Shown: piece after piece, positions 15,388 to 23,745 of the stretch
How positions within the stretch are numbered: the stretch's first letter is position 1
How the letters are laid out: every line of letters starts with the position of its first letter
NCBI GenBank assembly: GCA_903821255.1
Contig: CAIJKT010000009.1
Span: 1 to 23,745 of the forward strand
Source: an uncultured Lentisphaeria bacterium
GTDB lineage: Bacteria; Verrucomicrobiota; Lentisphaeria; Victivallales; Victivallaceae
Length of the DNA: 23,745 bases
Reading direction: 5' to 3'
Notes under the pieces: model-generated
Database searches by the model: none
What the model was told of the DNA's origin: nothing
The model's input: the letters and a program-made list of their open reading frames with translations, nothing else
Translations under genes and position numbers: made by a program

Positions 15388-17703
15388 TCATTGTATCTTA
15401 ATCAGCGGCAATTTGTCCGCCAGCGCTTTATCCTCAAACTCGTTTTCCGGAATAAATTCCAAGTAGTCATACCAGACGGCCTCGTCTTTAGAGAGCTCGC
15501 CCGACACGCAATAAAGATACCCGACTGCGTCTGGCGTAACAATTTGCAATTTACCTAGTACAAGCCAACGGTATTTATTGTTGTCATTAACTGAGAATTT
15601 ACCTTTAAAGGACTTGCCGCAAGTGCCGGGGTTTGCACCTCCAGATGTATAGGAGTTAAAAATGAACAGATTGCCAGATTTCTGCGGGGTGGTTTTAAAC
15701 TCCGGTTTTGCCCGCATCCGTACTATATATGTCGTTTCTGGATTCAAAAGGTCAATAAAATCGCCATATGGCCATTGAACGCCCCAATCGTCGCCACCTC
15801 CGGCCTGCCGGGTGGCATGACCAATTGCGGCATCAGGGTCAGTGAGATATTTTGCAACGGGATAGAATGGTTCTTTCAATGATACGGCATTTTCGGAGTA
15901 TTTAGGCAATCCATTGCCTACGGTAGCCCTTTTAAGTTTGTTATGCCATGTGCGCAGTTTGTCTTCGACTGTAGTGCCCTCACCAATGTATTTAGTTATT
16001 TTCAGTTTGGAAATCAGCTCTTCCGCCCGGTTAAGGGTGCTGGCATAATTAGTCGCGGTGGCAGAAGATGGATTGGGAGCGAGTGATAAGTATAGCAAAT
16101 TTAGAAGTTCACGGTCGATTTTGACGCGATAGACGTCATGGTCACCGCAACGGACTATTGCTGAATTCAGCAACTTGTACATTTGCTCAATCTCGGCGTT
16201 AGAGAATTTTAAACCAGTTTTGCGGGTGCGATAGAAATTAGCCCAGGCCTGCCGCTGTAATGACACATATTCAGACATCTCCGCCGCCGCCGGTCCATAG
16301 TATGAAGCGACAAACTCTTTGATCAGTTCGTCTTGCGACCATTGAGGATTCCAAAGTTTTTTGGTGTAAAGCCAACTTTTCAGTTCGCCAAGCGAACCGT
16401 GCCCGTAATAGCACCCCTGCATAAACACTCCGGTTACGCCATTGTCGGAAAGAAACTTCAATGCACCATCCTGTGCGTCGAAATTCGGAAACGGCTCCGG
16501 TGCGCCGCTGATTTGATCTACATAGTCCCACAGGTAGATGCTGGATGCTATCTTGTGCCAGCCAGCCAATTCATCGGCGATTACTTTGATATCGCCTATT
16601 GGCAACAGCATAGCGCGCCCCCGTTGCGCGATCGGCGCATATAAAATAACAGTGTTTGGCCCAGGCTTGATATTTTTAGGCGGTTTTTGACTAATATTAT
16701 ATGCCAGGGTGGTAATTTTGATATCGGGGTATTTAACAGCTAATTTCTTGGCTACTTCGTTGGCCAAATAAAGCTGGGCACCGGAAACACCATCGACTTT
16801 AATAATGTCCTGACAAGATGGACATTCGCAATTGGAGTTATGATTATCGTTGGCGGAGACGCTGTAAACCCTGGTTCCGGGATTTTTCCCAATCGCAACA
16901 TCAAGTTTTTGGGCAAGGGTATCGATTAAGCCGGGACAGGTATAACACAACTGCCCATTAGTCTGCGTGGAGGGAACGCGCTTTCCCTCACGGAGCGGAA
17001 AGTATTCCGGATGGCTGGCAAAGTATTCGCCAGCAGGAATTAATTGGTCGTAGGTATGAATGAAATACATTGAGGCGGTATTCGCCAGTCCGCCACCAGC
17101 TTCCAACCCAATGGTGTTTTGAGGCGCAATCGGTTGTATGCGGTTGAAGATCGCCCACGGAACATTGAAGGCATCCGAGTAAAATATGTCGCGGATTTCA
17201 AAGGGAGGCGAGTAACTGCGAGGCACCACGGTTAATTCATCCTTGGGACGTATGGGAACGATTGGTGCGTCGTTCCCAGCATACCAGCGAACGCCTAAAT
17301 CTTCTTCCAAAAGGGCGATCACGCCGTAGATCGGACCTCTTGTTCCGCCAAGGATGTATAAGTTCCCATCGGAGACCGCCAGCTTGTAGGCTTGTTCCCG
17401 TGGATCAGGGGTGACATCTGCCGTCTTGGCGCGTACGGTGTTTCCCACACTGAAAATTTGGCCGTTGACCGACTGCGGCTCCTGGATAACCGGCAATTTT
17501 GCCTTAAATATCTTTTCCAGATAGTCCGCCAGCATGGCCGCGCTGAATTTCTCCTGCGCTGTGGCCTTTTCCGGAATGAGGATGGAAAAGTCCTTCACGT
17601 TCTTCAAGCGGATAGCATCGCCAACAGGACACAATACATCGTTGGCCATAATATTAAGGGTTCCTAAACACACAAAAAATATTATTATCTGTTTCATTGA
17701 CAT
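15388..17703 (-). CDS. Exported DUF4838 protein (GH163-related)
   Basis: The 771-aa protein begins with a signal peptide (MSMKQIIIFFVCLGTLNIMA|ND), so it is exported. GAAGGAGTT, with eight bases between GGAG and the ATG, supports this start over the ATG two codons later. Residues ~40-160 form a GH67N-like alpha/beta domain (AMLADYLEKIFKAKLPV, YGVIALLEEDLGVRWY). The DUF4838 region follows, with HPEYFPLREGKR (231-242), QLCYTCPG (251-258), SVSANDN and CECPSC (292-297). DUF4838 includes GH163 endo-beta-N-acetylglucosaminidases acting on complex N-glycans, but most members are uncharacterised, so activity is only suggested. The C-terminal ~150 residues are a beta-rich, possibly sugar-binding domain (DDWGVQWPYGDF...TYIVRMRAK). 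C292/C294/C297 form a CxCxxC motif also seen in the neighbouring exported protein. It probably shares a transcript with the upstream exported-protein gene. Confidence 0.85.
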   Translation of the reverse strand: MSMKQIIIFFVCLGTLNIMANDVLCPVGDAIRLKNVKDFSILIPEKATAQEKFSAAMLADYLEKIFKAKLPVIQEPQSVNGQIFSVGNTVRAKTADVTPDPREQAYKLAVSDGNLYILGGTRGPIYGVIALLEEDLGVRWYAGNDAPIVPIRPKDELTVVPRSYSPPFEIRDIFYSDAFNVPWAIFNRIQPIAPQNTIGLEAGGGLANTASMYFIHTYDQLIPAGEYFASHPEYFPLREGKRVPSTQTNGQLCYTCPGLIDTLAQKLDVAIGKNPGTRVYSVSANDNHNSNCECPSCQDIIKVDGVSGAQLYLANEVAKKLAVKYPDIKITTLAYNISQKPPKNIKPGPNTVILYAPIAQRGRAMLLPIGDIKVIADELAGWHKIASSIYLWDYVDQISGAPEPFPNFDAQDGALKFLSDNGVTGVFMQGCYYGHGSLGELKSWLYTKKLWNPQWSQDELIKEFVASYYGPAAAEMSEYVSLQRQAWANFYRTRKTGLKFSNAEIEQMYKLLNSAIVRCGDHDVYRVKIDRELLNLLYLSLAPNPSSATATNYASTLNRAEELISKLKITKYIGEGTTVEDKLRTWHNKLKRATVGNGLPKYSENAVSLKEPFYPVAKYLTDPDAAIGHATRQAGGGDDWGVQWPYGDFIDLLNPETTYIVRMRAKPEFKTTPQKSGNLFIFNSYTSGGANPGTCGKSFKGKFSVNDNNKYRWLVLGKLQIVTPDAVGYLYCVSGELSKDEAVWYDYLEFIPENEFEDKALADKLPLIKIQ

Positions 17704-17748
17704 TATTTTAACTCCTTCATTTTTTGAAAATTTTTGCGGACAGTAAAC

Positions 17749-17842
17749 TTACTGCTTTGCCATGTCGCGAATGTCCTCGTTAGCCTGGGGAATTTGGCCT
17801 CCTATAAGCATGGGCATGAATGTCTATGAACATTTTGTCCAT
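17749..17842 (-). pseudogene. Remnant of an amidohydrolase gene (internal deletion, frameshift)
   Basis: Two bases after the preceding stop, the minus strand reads MDKMFIDIHAHAYRRPNSP, then a stop at 17780-17782. FIDIHAHAY is the start of metal-dependent amidohydrolases, with the metal-binding HxH on strand 1. A one-base shift at the CCCC run continues as IPQANEDIRDMAKQ and a TAA at 17749-17751. That resembles an internal segment of the same family (PQSNEDILEMAEK-like, from memory). The order fits one gene that lost a large internal part and its 3' end. It sits between the two exported-protein genes, and AGGG before the second ATG suggests translation once began there. Confidence 0.5.
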
Positions 17843-17844
17843 CC

Positions 17845-20800
17845 CTATTTTGTAAATTGAACTTTAGTTTTAACACCGGATGCCAACTCCAGGATTTCAG
17901 ACGTCCATTCGCCGGCAGGGTCATTGCGGGCAAGAAATGGTTTTATGACCAGCCTTCCCTTGGTCGTAACGTAAAAATCAGAATATTCGGCGACTTCTTT
18001 TCCGTCTGGAGCGAATACCGTGAATTTGATGGGAAAGGAGGCATTGATGATTTTCCCATCTCCTCCTACGATAGCGACGGCAATGCCGTCCGCGCTGACT
18101 TGGGCGTTGATGGCCGACGGGGCGCTTGGAACGGCGAAAATCAAGGTTCCATCCCCTGGCGCAAGAGTTATAAGATCTCCGCTGGAAATTTTTATACCTT
18201 TCCTGAGATTATAGAGGACATTTCCGGGAACAGTGACATTTCCAGCTGCCTGCTTGTCAATTGTGCAGTTGGCTAGGATGAAAAGCTTAGCTTCACCGGC
18301 ATCGAATTCGGAGGCTATGATGGATTGGGTGTTTATCGTGATGTGTTGGGGTGCTATTCCGCTTACCGATGCGGGTATTTGCGAGACTTGCGTTGCCTTG
18401 GCGCCCTGAATGGCTATTTTGCTGTTATTGTCAATCAGCACGGTTCCGCCACCGTTCACAAATTCCTGTATTTTGCCCTGTACCGACCGTAGCATGTAAT
18501 TATCATTTCCAACCACGATGACGCGGTAGTTTTTCAGGATGCCTGCGGCGATTTCCTCGTCGGATACGAAATCGGCTTGGATGTTGTTTTTGCGCAATTC
18601 CATGTAGATTGTTTCATAATTCGCATTGGAGCCGCCGGATTTGCACCAGCGGTAGGATGCATCGCAGAACGATGCCAGTACAGCTACTTGTCTGGGTTCT
18701 TTTGGACTGTTCCGCAGCAACGGCCCGAATTTGACGCCAAGCGGGGCGAAATTTTTGAATTCTTCCCACGCTTTGGTCCCAGGCATTAGCGGATAGTTGA
18801 AATAGACGATGGCTGACGCTCCGGCGGCCAGCAGGTTGAAGTATTGACCTTTAACCAGCGCCACATGAAGCTCCGGATCAACAATCGCATGATCCCAGTC
18901 GGAACTCTGCGGCATCGGCCAGAGTTCATTATTGCGGTTACCCATCATCGCCATCTCGCTGTAAATCAAGTGGCACGTCGGTGGTACTCGCAGAACAGGG
19001 TAGTAATAATATGAGGAAATTCCGGTACTGGCATAATTGTCTGGCGAATTTAATGCCCATGGTGGGTTCAACACTGGACTCCCTCCCATTCCCGCAGGCA
19101 ACGGGGCAATTTTAATGCCGGCCGAAACTGCTTGCGCCGCCTGCCGCATGCTGCGGTTCCACTCGCCGTATACGGTTCCACTGCGGAAACGCATCCAGGA
19201 ATACCAAGTATCATTATCGTTAATGACTCCCTTTCCTTGCATGATTTCAGCGGTGGCGGTCAATGGGGCATCGTTACCGGTCAGTTCCTTAAACTTCCCC
19301 TTACAGTAATTGCAGTAGCATACCAGCAGATTTGTGCCCGGATCCCCGAACATGCCGCAGTCATCGCTGAGAAATGAACGGTTTGAAAACCCGGGGTATC
19401 CGGTGAAACAGGAAATGTCCTTCTTCAGGAGCTCGTTGATGTTCTCGCGATTGACAGGATTGCCCATGCAGACCGGAGCCTTGCCGTCGCCGACAATGGA
19501 GTAATGATATTTAAGAGGCAATTCCCCGTTGGAAAGGCGCATGAGCAGTTCCGGACTGTTTTTCACCGGCAAAGCCGCTGAATAATAGCAGGAGGAACAT
19601 CCGACAATTTTTAAACCGTAACGCAATATCTGATCAGCAATATAAGAATACCCCTCGGAAGGATAGAGCGAGATCAGTCCGCCTTCCCCAAGATGGTCTG
19701 CCAGATCTTTCAGGATAATATTGGTTTTCGCCCGAGTAGTTCCTTCGCTAACGGTATACATGCCTACCGGCAGTTTTACAGTCTTCACAGGAGCAAGGTA
19801 GATACGACGCTCAGAGACGGCAGTTTTTCCGTTCTGATAAATAGTTTCAGCGCTGAGAACGTATTCGTGCCCAGGAGCGAGGTCGGCGGTTTCCAACGTC
19901 ATCTCCTGTGATGCTTTAACCGGCAGGTTAAAACTTTCAATAGCCTTGCTTCCGTCAAGAAGCGTGAGATTAATTTTGTTTATCTGGGAGATATCCTTTG
20001 ATTTCACCTTAACTTTAATTTTGTCGCCGCGATTATAATTTTCCAGCATGGTGTTTACGGCAATCGGCTTTTCCGCTTCTTCCACTGCCTTCCAGTCGGG
20101 AGCATCGGGGATGGCGACCGGGGCTCCACGGTAAAGTGCTATCCGGAAAAGGTCGCGGTTAAAAATGTCGACTCCTCCGGCATATGCGCCGGCACCGTAG
20201 AATCTGATAAAGCCGCTGTATGGAAAGAGAGCATTGTAATTGATGAAATATGAACAGGCCAGACCGGCCGCCGTAAGTTCGGAGAAAACGACCGTCACCG
20301 AGTCCTTCCGCACCGCCCTCATTGCGGTATCATCAGAGCGTTCAATTCCCCATTTTTTTCCGGAATCCGTAATGATTCCCGGCGTTGAGATGTTCCAGGA
20401 ACCATCTCTATAGCCGAGAACGTCAGCACCCCAACCGCAGTTGGTAATTCCCCGTTGAATGTGTGAAAGATAAAACAACGGGACATCGCCGATCCAGACA
20501 AGTCTGCCTCCCGCTTCCATGTATTTTTTCAAGGTCGGTGAATTTCTGTTTTCGCAGATCGAATCGGGAATGATTCCCATTGCAAGGATACAAATTGTAG
20601 CGTCGGCACCGTCTGTGATTTTTTTCTCCATCCATCTTTTCAGTTCATCTGCATTTTTGACAGTAAATCCGCGAGCCTTGAAAAAATGCACCAGTGGTTC
20701 AATGCCGCTGACTCCGGCAATGTCATGGCGGATGTCATAATAAATCACTTTCTCCGCCATTGGGGTGGCAATCCCCGAGTTGCCGTAAAGGTTACTTACC

Positions 20801-21408
20801 GCTTTTCCCCAGTCGGCATTTGATGTGGAGGGGCTTGCATTCTTTTTGACCACTACGCTGTCAATCCAGAGTGTGCCAGGGGTTTCCGGCTTGCCGCCGC
20901 TCATGAAGGTAAAACTCATGGAAGATGCGTTTGCCGGAGATTTGAAAATTCCAGTCTTCTCCTGCCAGTCTGACGTGCCGTCGGTACCGGCGAACAGGTA
21001 ATCGGTGGAGATTAATTTGCCGTCGGCATCACCCCAGTAGAGTTTGACATGAGTCTGAGAGGCATTCTCCATTTTCACCCACGCGGAGATACGATATTCG
21101 ACATTGGGTTCAACTTTGATCGCCTGCCCCCCTTCTACCCATAACACGGTGGAGGTAACTTTTAAACTGTTGGTGTCGGTCGCATCATTGGTTATTTCCG
21201 GCGTCTTGTATATTTTCGAGTCTATTTGTCCGGTGGTTCCGGGACTCCATTCTTTTGTACCTTCACTGAAATTGCCGTTCTTGACCAAGTTGACGCTCTG
21301 TCCGAATACGGAAACCGTCAGTACCAGCATTGGCAACAGCACGGATAATTTTTTCCCGAACGACACGATGTGATTTCCCGCATGATAACGCATAAATATT
21401 TTTCCCAT
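17845..21408 (-). CDS. Secreted multidomain GH42-like protein with carbohydrate-binding module
   Basis: The 1187-aa protein has an extended signal peptide (KK then LSVLLPMLVLTVSVFG, cleavage near residue 36-38). Domains in order: a CBM4/9-like beta-sandwich (~38-190, NLVKNGNFSEGTKEW...TLWIDSVVV); an alpha/beta glutamine-amidotransferase-like domain (~217-310, ending GGRLVWIGD); an Ig-like segment (~455-540); a TIM-barrel-like region (~545-890); a second flavodoxin-like domain (~905-1000, YRVIVVGNDN...GGGTVLIDN); and a C-terminal beta domain. FLSDDCG (679-685) and IYSEMAM (E818) are candidate catalytic sites. CYCNYC (697-702) resembles the zinc-binding CxCxxC of GH42 beta-galactosidases. No exact family is claimed. 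There is no clear ribosome site; the ATG at 21408 is taken by convention and the ATG at 21393 is an alternative. It follows the prepilin-like gene by 86 bases. Confidence 0.8.
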   Translation of the reverse strand: MGKIFMRYHAGNHIVSFGKKLSVLLPMLVLTVSVFGQSVNLVKNGNFSEGTKEWSPGTTGQIDSKIYKTPEITNDATDTNSLKVTSTVLWVEGGQAIKVEPNVEYRISAWVKMENASQTHVKLYWGDADGKLISTDYLFAGTDGTSDWQEKTGIFKSPANASSMSFTFMSGGKPETPGTLWIDSVVVKKNASPSTSNADWGKAVSNLYGNSGIATPMAEKVIYYDIRHDIAGVSGIEPLVHFFKARGFTVKNADELKRWMEKKITDGADATICILAMGIIPDSICENRNSPTLKKYMEAGGRLVWIGDVPLFYLSHIQRGITNCGWGADVLGYRDGSWNISTPGIITDSGKKWGIERSDDTAMRAVRKDSVTVVFSELTAAGLACSYFINYNALFPYSGFIRFYGAGAYAGGVDIFNRDLFRIALYRGAPVAIPDAPDWKAVEEAEKPIAVNTMLENYNRGDKIKVKVKSKDISQINKINLTLLDGSKAIESFNLPVKASQEMTLETADLAPGHEYVLSAETIYQNGKTAVSERRIYLAPVKTVKLPVGMYTVSEGTTRAKTNIILKDLADHLGEGGLISLYPSEGYSYIADQILRYGLKIVGCSSCYYSAALPVKNSPELLMRLSNGELPLKYHYSIVGDGKAPVCMGNPVNRENINELLKKDISCFTGYPGFSNRSFLSDDCGMFGDPGTNLLVCYCNYCKGKFKELTGNDAPLTATAEIMQGKGVINDNDTWYSWMRFRSGTVYGEWNRSMRQAAQAVSAGIKIAPLPAGMGGSPVLNPPWALNSPDNYASTGISSYYYYPVLRVPPTCHLIYSEMAMMGNRNNELWPMPQSSDWDHAIVDPELHVALVKGQYFNLLAAGASAIVYFNYPLMPGTKAWEEFKNFAPLGVKFGPLLRNSPKEPRQVAVLASFCDASYRWCKSGGSNANYETIYMELRKNNIQADFVSDEEIAAGILKNYRVIVVGNDNYMLRSVQGKIQEFVNGGGTVLIDNNSKIAIQGAKATQVSQIPASVSGIAPQHITINTQSIIASEFDAGEAKLFILANCTIDKQAAGNVTVPGNVLYNLRKGIKISSGDLITLAPGDGTLIFAVPSAPSAINAQVSADGIAVAIVGGDGKIINASFPIKFTVFAPDGKEVAEYSDFYVTTKGRLVIKPFLARNDPAGEWTSEILELASGVKTKVQFTK

Positions 21409-21441
21409 ACGTTTCTAAGTTGGCATTATTTTGGTTTTATG

Positions 21442-21469
21442 GTTCGAATTTCGTTGTTCGGATTTCGTC
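21442..21469. repeat. Tandem pair of 14-bp repeats
   Basis: GTTCGAATTTCGTT (21442-21455) is followed immediately by GTTCGGATTTCGTC (21456-21469), identical at 12 of 14 positions. The pair lies in the 86-base gap between the prepilin-like gene and the exported-protein gene. It could be a regulator site or a slippage product. Confidence 0.5.
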
Positions 21470-21494
21470 TTTAGTTTACGGGAAACGCCCACTT

Positions 21495-22226
21495 TCAGTG
21501 CCTGTCCCATATCCCACCTGCATATGTTCCATTAATCGGATTGTCCAAATCAGTTTTGAGTTTATGGGTAACATGACCATCAAAAAAAAGGACATTGGCA
21601 CCACGGGAATGGCGGCCAGAAACTGACCTTAATGGTGAACCTGCGGTAACACAGTAGGCCTTTGTGCCATCTGTAAGTTGACCATAGGAATCGCAAATGA
21701 TTAAGGTTCCGGAGGGACGTTTAATCTGGTTTAATTTTTGCAATGGCCAAGTGACCGCAGGATATGGCATATAATAATTATATCCGTACCCAAAGTGCCC
21801 TTCATCTCCCGTAGTGGAGATAAATGCGTTACGGTTGCCGGTGTAACATCCAACAGCCCTGTACGGGAATTCAGAAAGCGAAGTGGGGCATTCAAACACC
21901 CTGACTGACTTTATGTAAGCCGGAGATATCTGGCGATACCAGCCTGCAAACGTGAACAGTGGGACTCCATTATTTTCTGGAATCCAATCGTTGTTATCGG
22001 TCTCATACATCAAGAAACCCAAACCAATCTGTTTTAATTTATTGACACATGCACTCTCCTTGGCCTTATTCCTGGCCATGTTCAATGCAGGCAGCAGCAT
22101 TGCTGCGAGAATCGCTATTATAGCTATGACCACGAGCAATTCAATGAGTGTGAACCCATTGATTACGAATGACTTGCAATTAATCGTCCTTTCCTTGCAG
22201 ATTCCACTTGTTCTTTCTTTCTTCAT
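21495..22226 (-). CDS. Prepilin-type N-terminal methylation protein with H-X9-DG tail
   Basis: Exported, pseudopilin-like protein. [29 protein letters not shown] is a textbook type IV prepilin leader and hydrophobic helix, with cleavage after Gly and Glu at +5. The C-terminal [18 protein letters not shown] contains the H-X9-DG motif exactly, which is characteristic of the very large DUF1559-like families of Planctomycetes and Lentisphaerae. A globular cysteine-containing region lies between. The ATG at 22226 (243 aa) is preferred because AGGAGG (22235-22240) lies eight bases before it. The in-frame ATG at 22262 would start one base after the regulator stop and has no site. It is translated right behind the regulator and just ahead of the exported-protein genes. 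A role in surface assembly or secretion for this locus is inferred, not shown. Confidence 0.92.
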   Translation of the reverse strand: MKKERTSGICKERTINCKSFVINGFTLIELLVVIAIIAILAAMLLPALNMARNKAKESACVNKLKQIGLGFLMYETDNNDWIPENNGVPLFTFAGWYRQISPAYIKSVRVFECPTSLSEFPYRAVGCYTGNRNAFISTTGDEGHFGYGYNYYMPYPAVTWPLQKLNQIKRPSGTLIICDSYGQLTDGTKAYCVTAGSPLRSVSGRHSRGANVLFFDGHVTHKLKTDLDNPINGTYAGGIWDRH

Positions 22227-22234
22227 TTCAACGC

Positions 22235-22240
22235 CCTCCT
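22235..22240 (-). promoter_or_regulatory. AGGAGG ribosome binding site of the prepilin-like gene
   Basis: A perfect Shine-Dalgarno lies within the 37-base gap between the regulator stop and the ATG at 22226. It decides that start over the upstream in-frame ATG. Confidence 0.7.
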
Positions 22241-22263
22241 GTTTAAAGTTTAAGTTGTTCATA

Positions 22264-23544
22264 TTACACTTGCCACCCTAAATCAACTTTCCCGATTATC
22301 TGTTTATTTATAAGTTCGATATCATTTTCCGGGTCAGGCATGGAGCCTTTTACGGATTTTGAAGCGGAAGCATTTCTTCCTTTTGATGTCTCACGATGAA
22401 TTATTGTAGTTGGCAAAGCAACAACCTGAACCGGAATTCCGGGATTGTTCATGCGTTTGAGAAGGAGCTTGAAAGACTCCTCCGCCAATGTTTTTCTCGG
22501 TATAGCAACTGTAGATATCGGATTGATTCCATTGGAAAAGAACCGACGCGATTCTATGTCGTTGGAGAACCCGAACAGCTCCACTTCATCAGGCATGGAA
22601 ATACCCATGCGGGTCAATTCCTCGAAAGCGCCTACTGCACTAAGATCATTTATACACATAATTGCAGTAGGGCGCTTTTTCCTATTCATCAGCTTCTTCG
22701 TGCAATCCGTTCCCAGTTGCTGTAAGAATAGATAAGTTTTTGAATGGGTTCCATTCAAACCTTTCAATGCATCTAACGGCATAAGCGCTTTCAAGCCGGC
22801 CTCTTTCAATGCAGTTGTAAATCCATCAATTCGCGGGTCTTTCCCATGGCTTCGATAATCATGAATGAAACCGATTTCAGTATGGCCTCTTTCAATGAAG
22901 TACCGCCCGACATCATAAGCGCCCCGGAACTCGTCGGCATAAACCCTGTCAACAGAAATATTTTTCAACTGATACGGAATCTGCAATCCCGCAAAGATTG
23001 TTGGAATTTTCCGTTTTAACACATATTGCACGCTGTCCGACAGCAATCCATATTGAGCGGGAACAATGATCAATCCGTCGAGAATATCCCTGTAGTAAAT
23101 TAGTTTGGCTTTTAACTCTGATGGATTGATGTAGGCGATACGCAAAGGTTCATATTTAGTGTTTTCGTCTTTGTTCGCAAGTATGGTGTTTACAATATGA
23201 TGCTCGGTCAGTTTTTCAGAATGGGTTTCCCATGTTTCTCCCCCGGGAACACCGATTATGGACAGATTTTCATGACCAATTTTGGGATGTGTTTCCTCTT
23301 TAATGCCAGCATTGTCAACATATACTCCGCTTCCTTGGATTATGCGCACATGGCCTTCCCGTTCAAGAATGTCAAATGCCTTGTGAATGGTAGGACGGCT
23401 GCATCCCAACTTCCGGCACAACGTACGATCATCCGGGAATAAATCCCCCACCTTGTACTTCAGAGATTTAATTCCGATGCGGAAATCATTAGCTATCGCC
23501 AAATATTTGGGACCGCCGTTAGTCTGGATTTTTGCGCTTTTCAT
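22264..23544 (-). CDS. GntR/LacI chimeric transcriptional regulator
   Basis: The 426-aa protein has an N-terminal GntR-type winged helix (residues ~12-78; [35 protein letters not shown], then the wing [10 protein letters not shown]). It is joined to a LacI/GalR-type sugar-sensing domain (~95-385; [56 protein letters not shown]). This is the arrangement of Bacillus AraR, in which the sugar releases the repressor from DNA. The effector here is probably a sugar released by the local enzymes; which one cannot be told. A polar tail of ~40 residues follows the sensing domain. The gene lies at the upstream end of the locus, one base ahead of the prepilin ORF. A direct repeat and TATAAT upstream suggest autoregulation. 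Confidence 0.93.
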   Translation of the reverse strand: MKSAKIQTNGGPKYLAIANDFRIGIKSLKYKVGDLFPDDRTLCRKLGCSRPTIHKAFDILEREGHVRIIQGSGVYVDNAGIKEETHPKIGHENLSIIGVPGGETWETHSEKLTEHHIVNTILANKDENTKYEPLRIAYINPSELKAKLIYYRDILDGLIIVPAQYGLLSDSVQYVLKRKIPTIFAGLQIPYQLKNISVDRVYADEFRGAYDVGRYFIERGHTEIGFIHDYRSHGKDPRIDGFTTALKEAGLKALMPLDALKGLNGTHSKTYLFLQQLGTDCTKKLMNRKKRPTAIMCINDLSAVGAFEELTRMGISMPDEVELFGFSNDIESRRFFSNGINPISTVAIPRKTLAEESFKLLLKRMNNPGIPVQVVALPTTIIHRETSKGRNASASKSVKGSMPDPENDIELINKQIIGKVDLGWQV

Positions 23545-23562
23545 AACATTCTCGAAATATTG

Positions 23563-23580
23563 ACCAATTGTTTACCAATT
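23563..23580. promoter_or_regulatory. Candidate operator: two AATTGGT direct repeats, 11-bp period
   Basis: The plus strand reads ACCAATT-GTTT-ACCAATT. The 11-base period places the repeats on one DNA face. They lie between the candidate -10 box and the regulator start codon, where a repressor would block its own transcription. No second copy of the pair was seen elsewhere in the window, so broader control is unproven. Confidence 0.4.
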
Positions 23581-23745
23581 AATTATACTGGAAAAAATAA
23601 TAAAAGCAATAGGGAAGCAAATAATACCAGCAAAAAAGAATGAAAATAAATTTTTCAGGCTCCCGAACCCCGCAGCCATCTCACCGCCCAATGACTCACT
23701 GCACAGTCCCCGGCGCAAAGCGCTTGCCTGTTTCTGCGATTGTAA
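23572..23745 (-). CDS. Open frame running in from the right edge, possibly a gene end
   Basis: The minus strand stays open from the window edge for 57 codons to a TAA at 23572-23574. It encodes a polar stretch (QASALRRGLCSESLGGEMAAGFGS) then a hydrophobic one (LFSFFFAGIICFPIAFIIF). This could be the C-terminus of a membrane protein. However, the hydrophobic part comes from T-rich DNA that also carries the candidate regulator promoter. A chance open frame is at least as likely. Confidence 0.2.
   Translation of the reverse strand, partial: LQSQKQASALRRGLCSESLGGEMAAGFGSLKNLFSFFFAGIICFPIAFIIFSSIINW
23582..23587 (-). promoter_or_regulatory. Candidate -10 box of the regulator operon
   Basis: The minus strand carries a perfect TATAAT about 40 bases before the regulator ATG. 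The region 16-18 bases upstream has only a weak -35 match (TTGCTT) followed by a T-rich stretch. The position immediately ahead of the AATTGGT repeats supports a regulated promoter. Confidence 0.4.

Noticed and set aside
15356..15391. 11-codon minus-strand ORF with ATGA overlap to the DUF4838 stop
   Set aside because: Too short to judge, with no ribosome site; ATGA overlaps of this kind arise easily in AT-rich sequence.
1..23745. tRNA, rRNA, complete insertion sequence or phage genes
   Set aside because: No clover-leaf, rRNA-like stretch, transposase, integrase or phage structural protein was recognised on either strand.

Overview
All convincing genes in this window lie on the minus strand, so transcription runs from the right edge towards the left. 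The window reads as a carbohydrate-utilisation locus of a Lentisphaerae/Victivallales-type bacterium (PVC superphylum). That placement is inferred from three things: a GntR/LacI chimeric regulator followed directly by a prepilin-type protein ending in the H-X9-DG motif, many large putative glycosidases, and a DUF4838 protein. No rRNA or other phylogenetic marker is present to confirm it.

Layout in transcription order. (1) A regulator (22264-23544) with a candidate promoter and a direct-repeat operator just upstream, then a prepilin-like protein (21495-22226). (2) Two exported proteins: a 1187-aa multidomain GH42-like protein (17845-21408) and a DUF4838 protein (15388-17703). A short scar resembling an amidohydrolase lies between them. 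(3) Three putative glycosidases without signal peptides: a GH67N/GH20-like protein (12944-15211), a GH20-like protein with the GGDE motif (10234-12213), and an unassigned TIM-barrel-like protein (7944-10163). (4) A chimeric ORF (6806-7552) that joins the first 66 residues of a GH78 rhamnosidase to the tail of an unrelated protein. (5) A GH36-type alpha-galactosidase with an NPCBM domain (4178-6661), a four-helix DMT/SMR-like membrane protein (3669-4052), a GH78 alpha-L-rhamnosidase with a discoidin-like insertion (440-3664), and a 73-aa hypothetical ORF with a strong Shine-Dalgarno (164-385).

A reasonable model is that the exported proteins act on or bind a complex glycan containing rhamnose, galactose and perhaps N-acetylhexosamine. 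The resulting oligosaccharides would be finished off by the signal-less GH78, GH36 and GH20-like enzymes, with the GntR/LacI protein sensing a sugar product. No sugar importer or monosaccharide catabolic enzyme is present.

Two long gaps (7553-7943 and 12214-12943) hold no convincing gene but are dense in nested imperfect palindromes and short conserved repeats. Together with the chimeric ORF and the amidohydrolase scar, they suggest a locus that has been rearranged and partly eroded.
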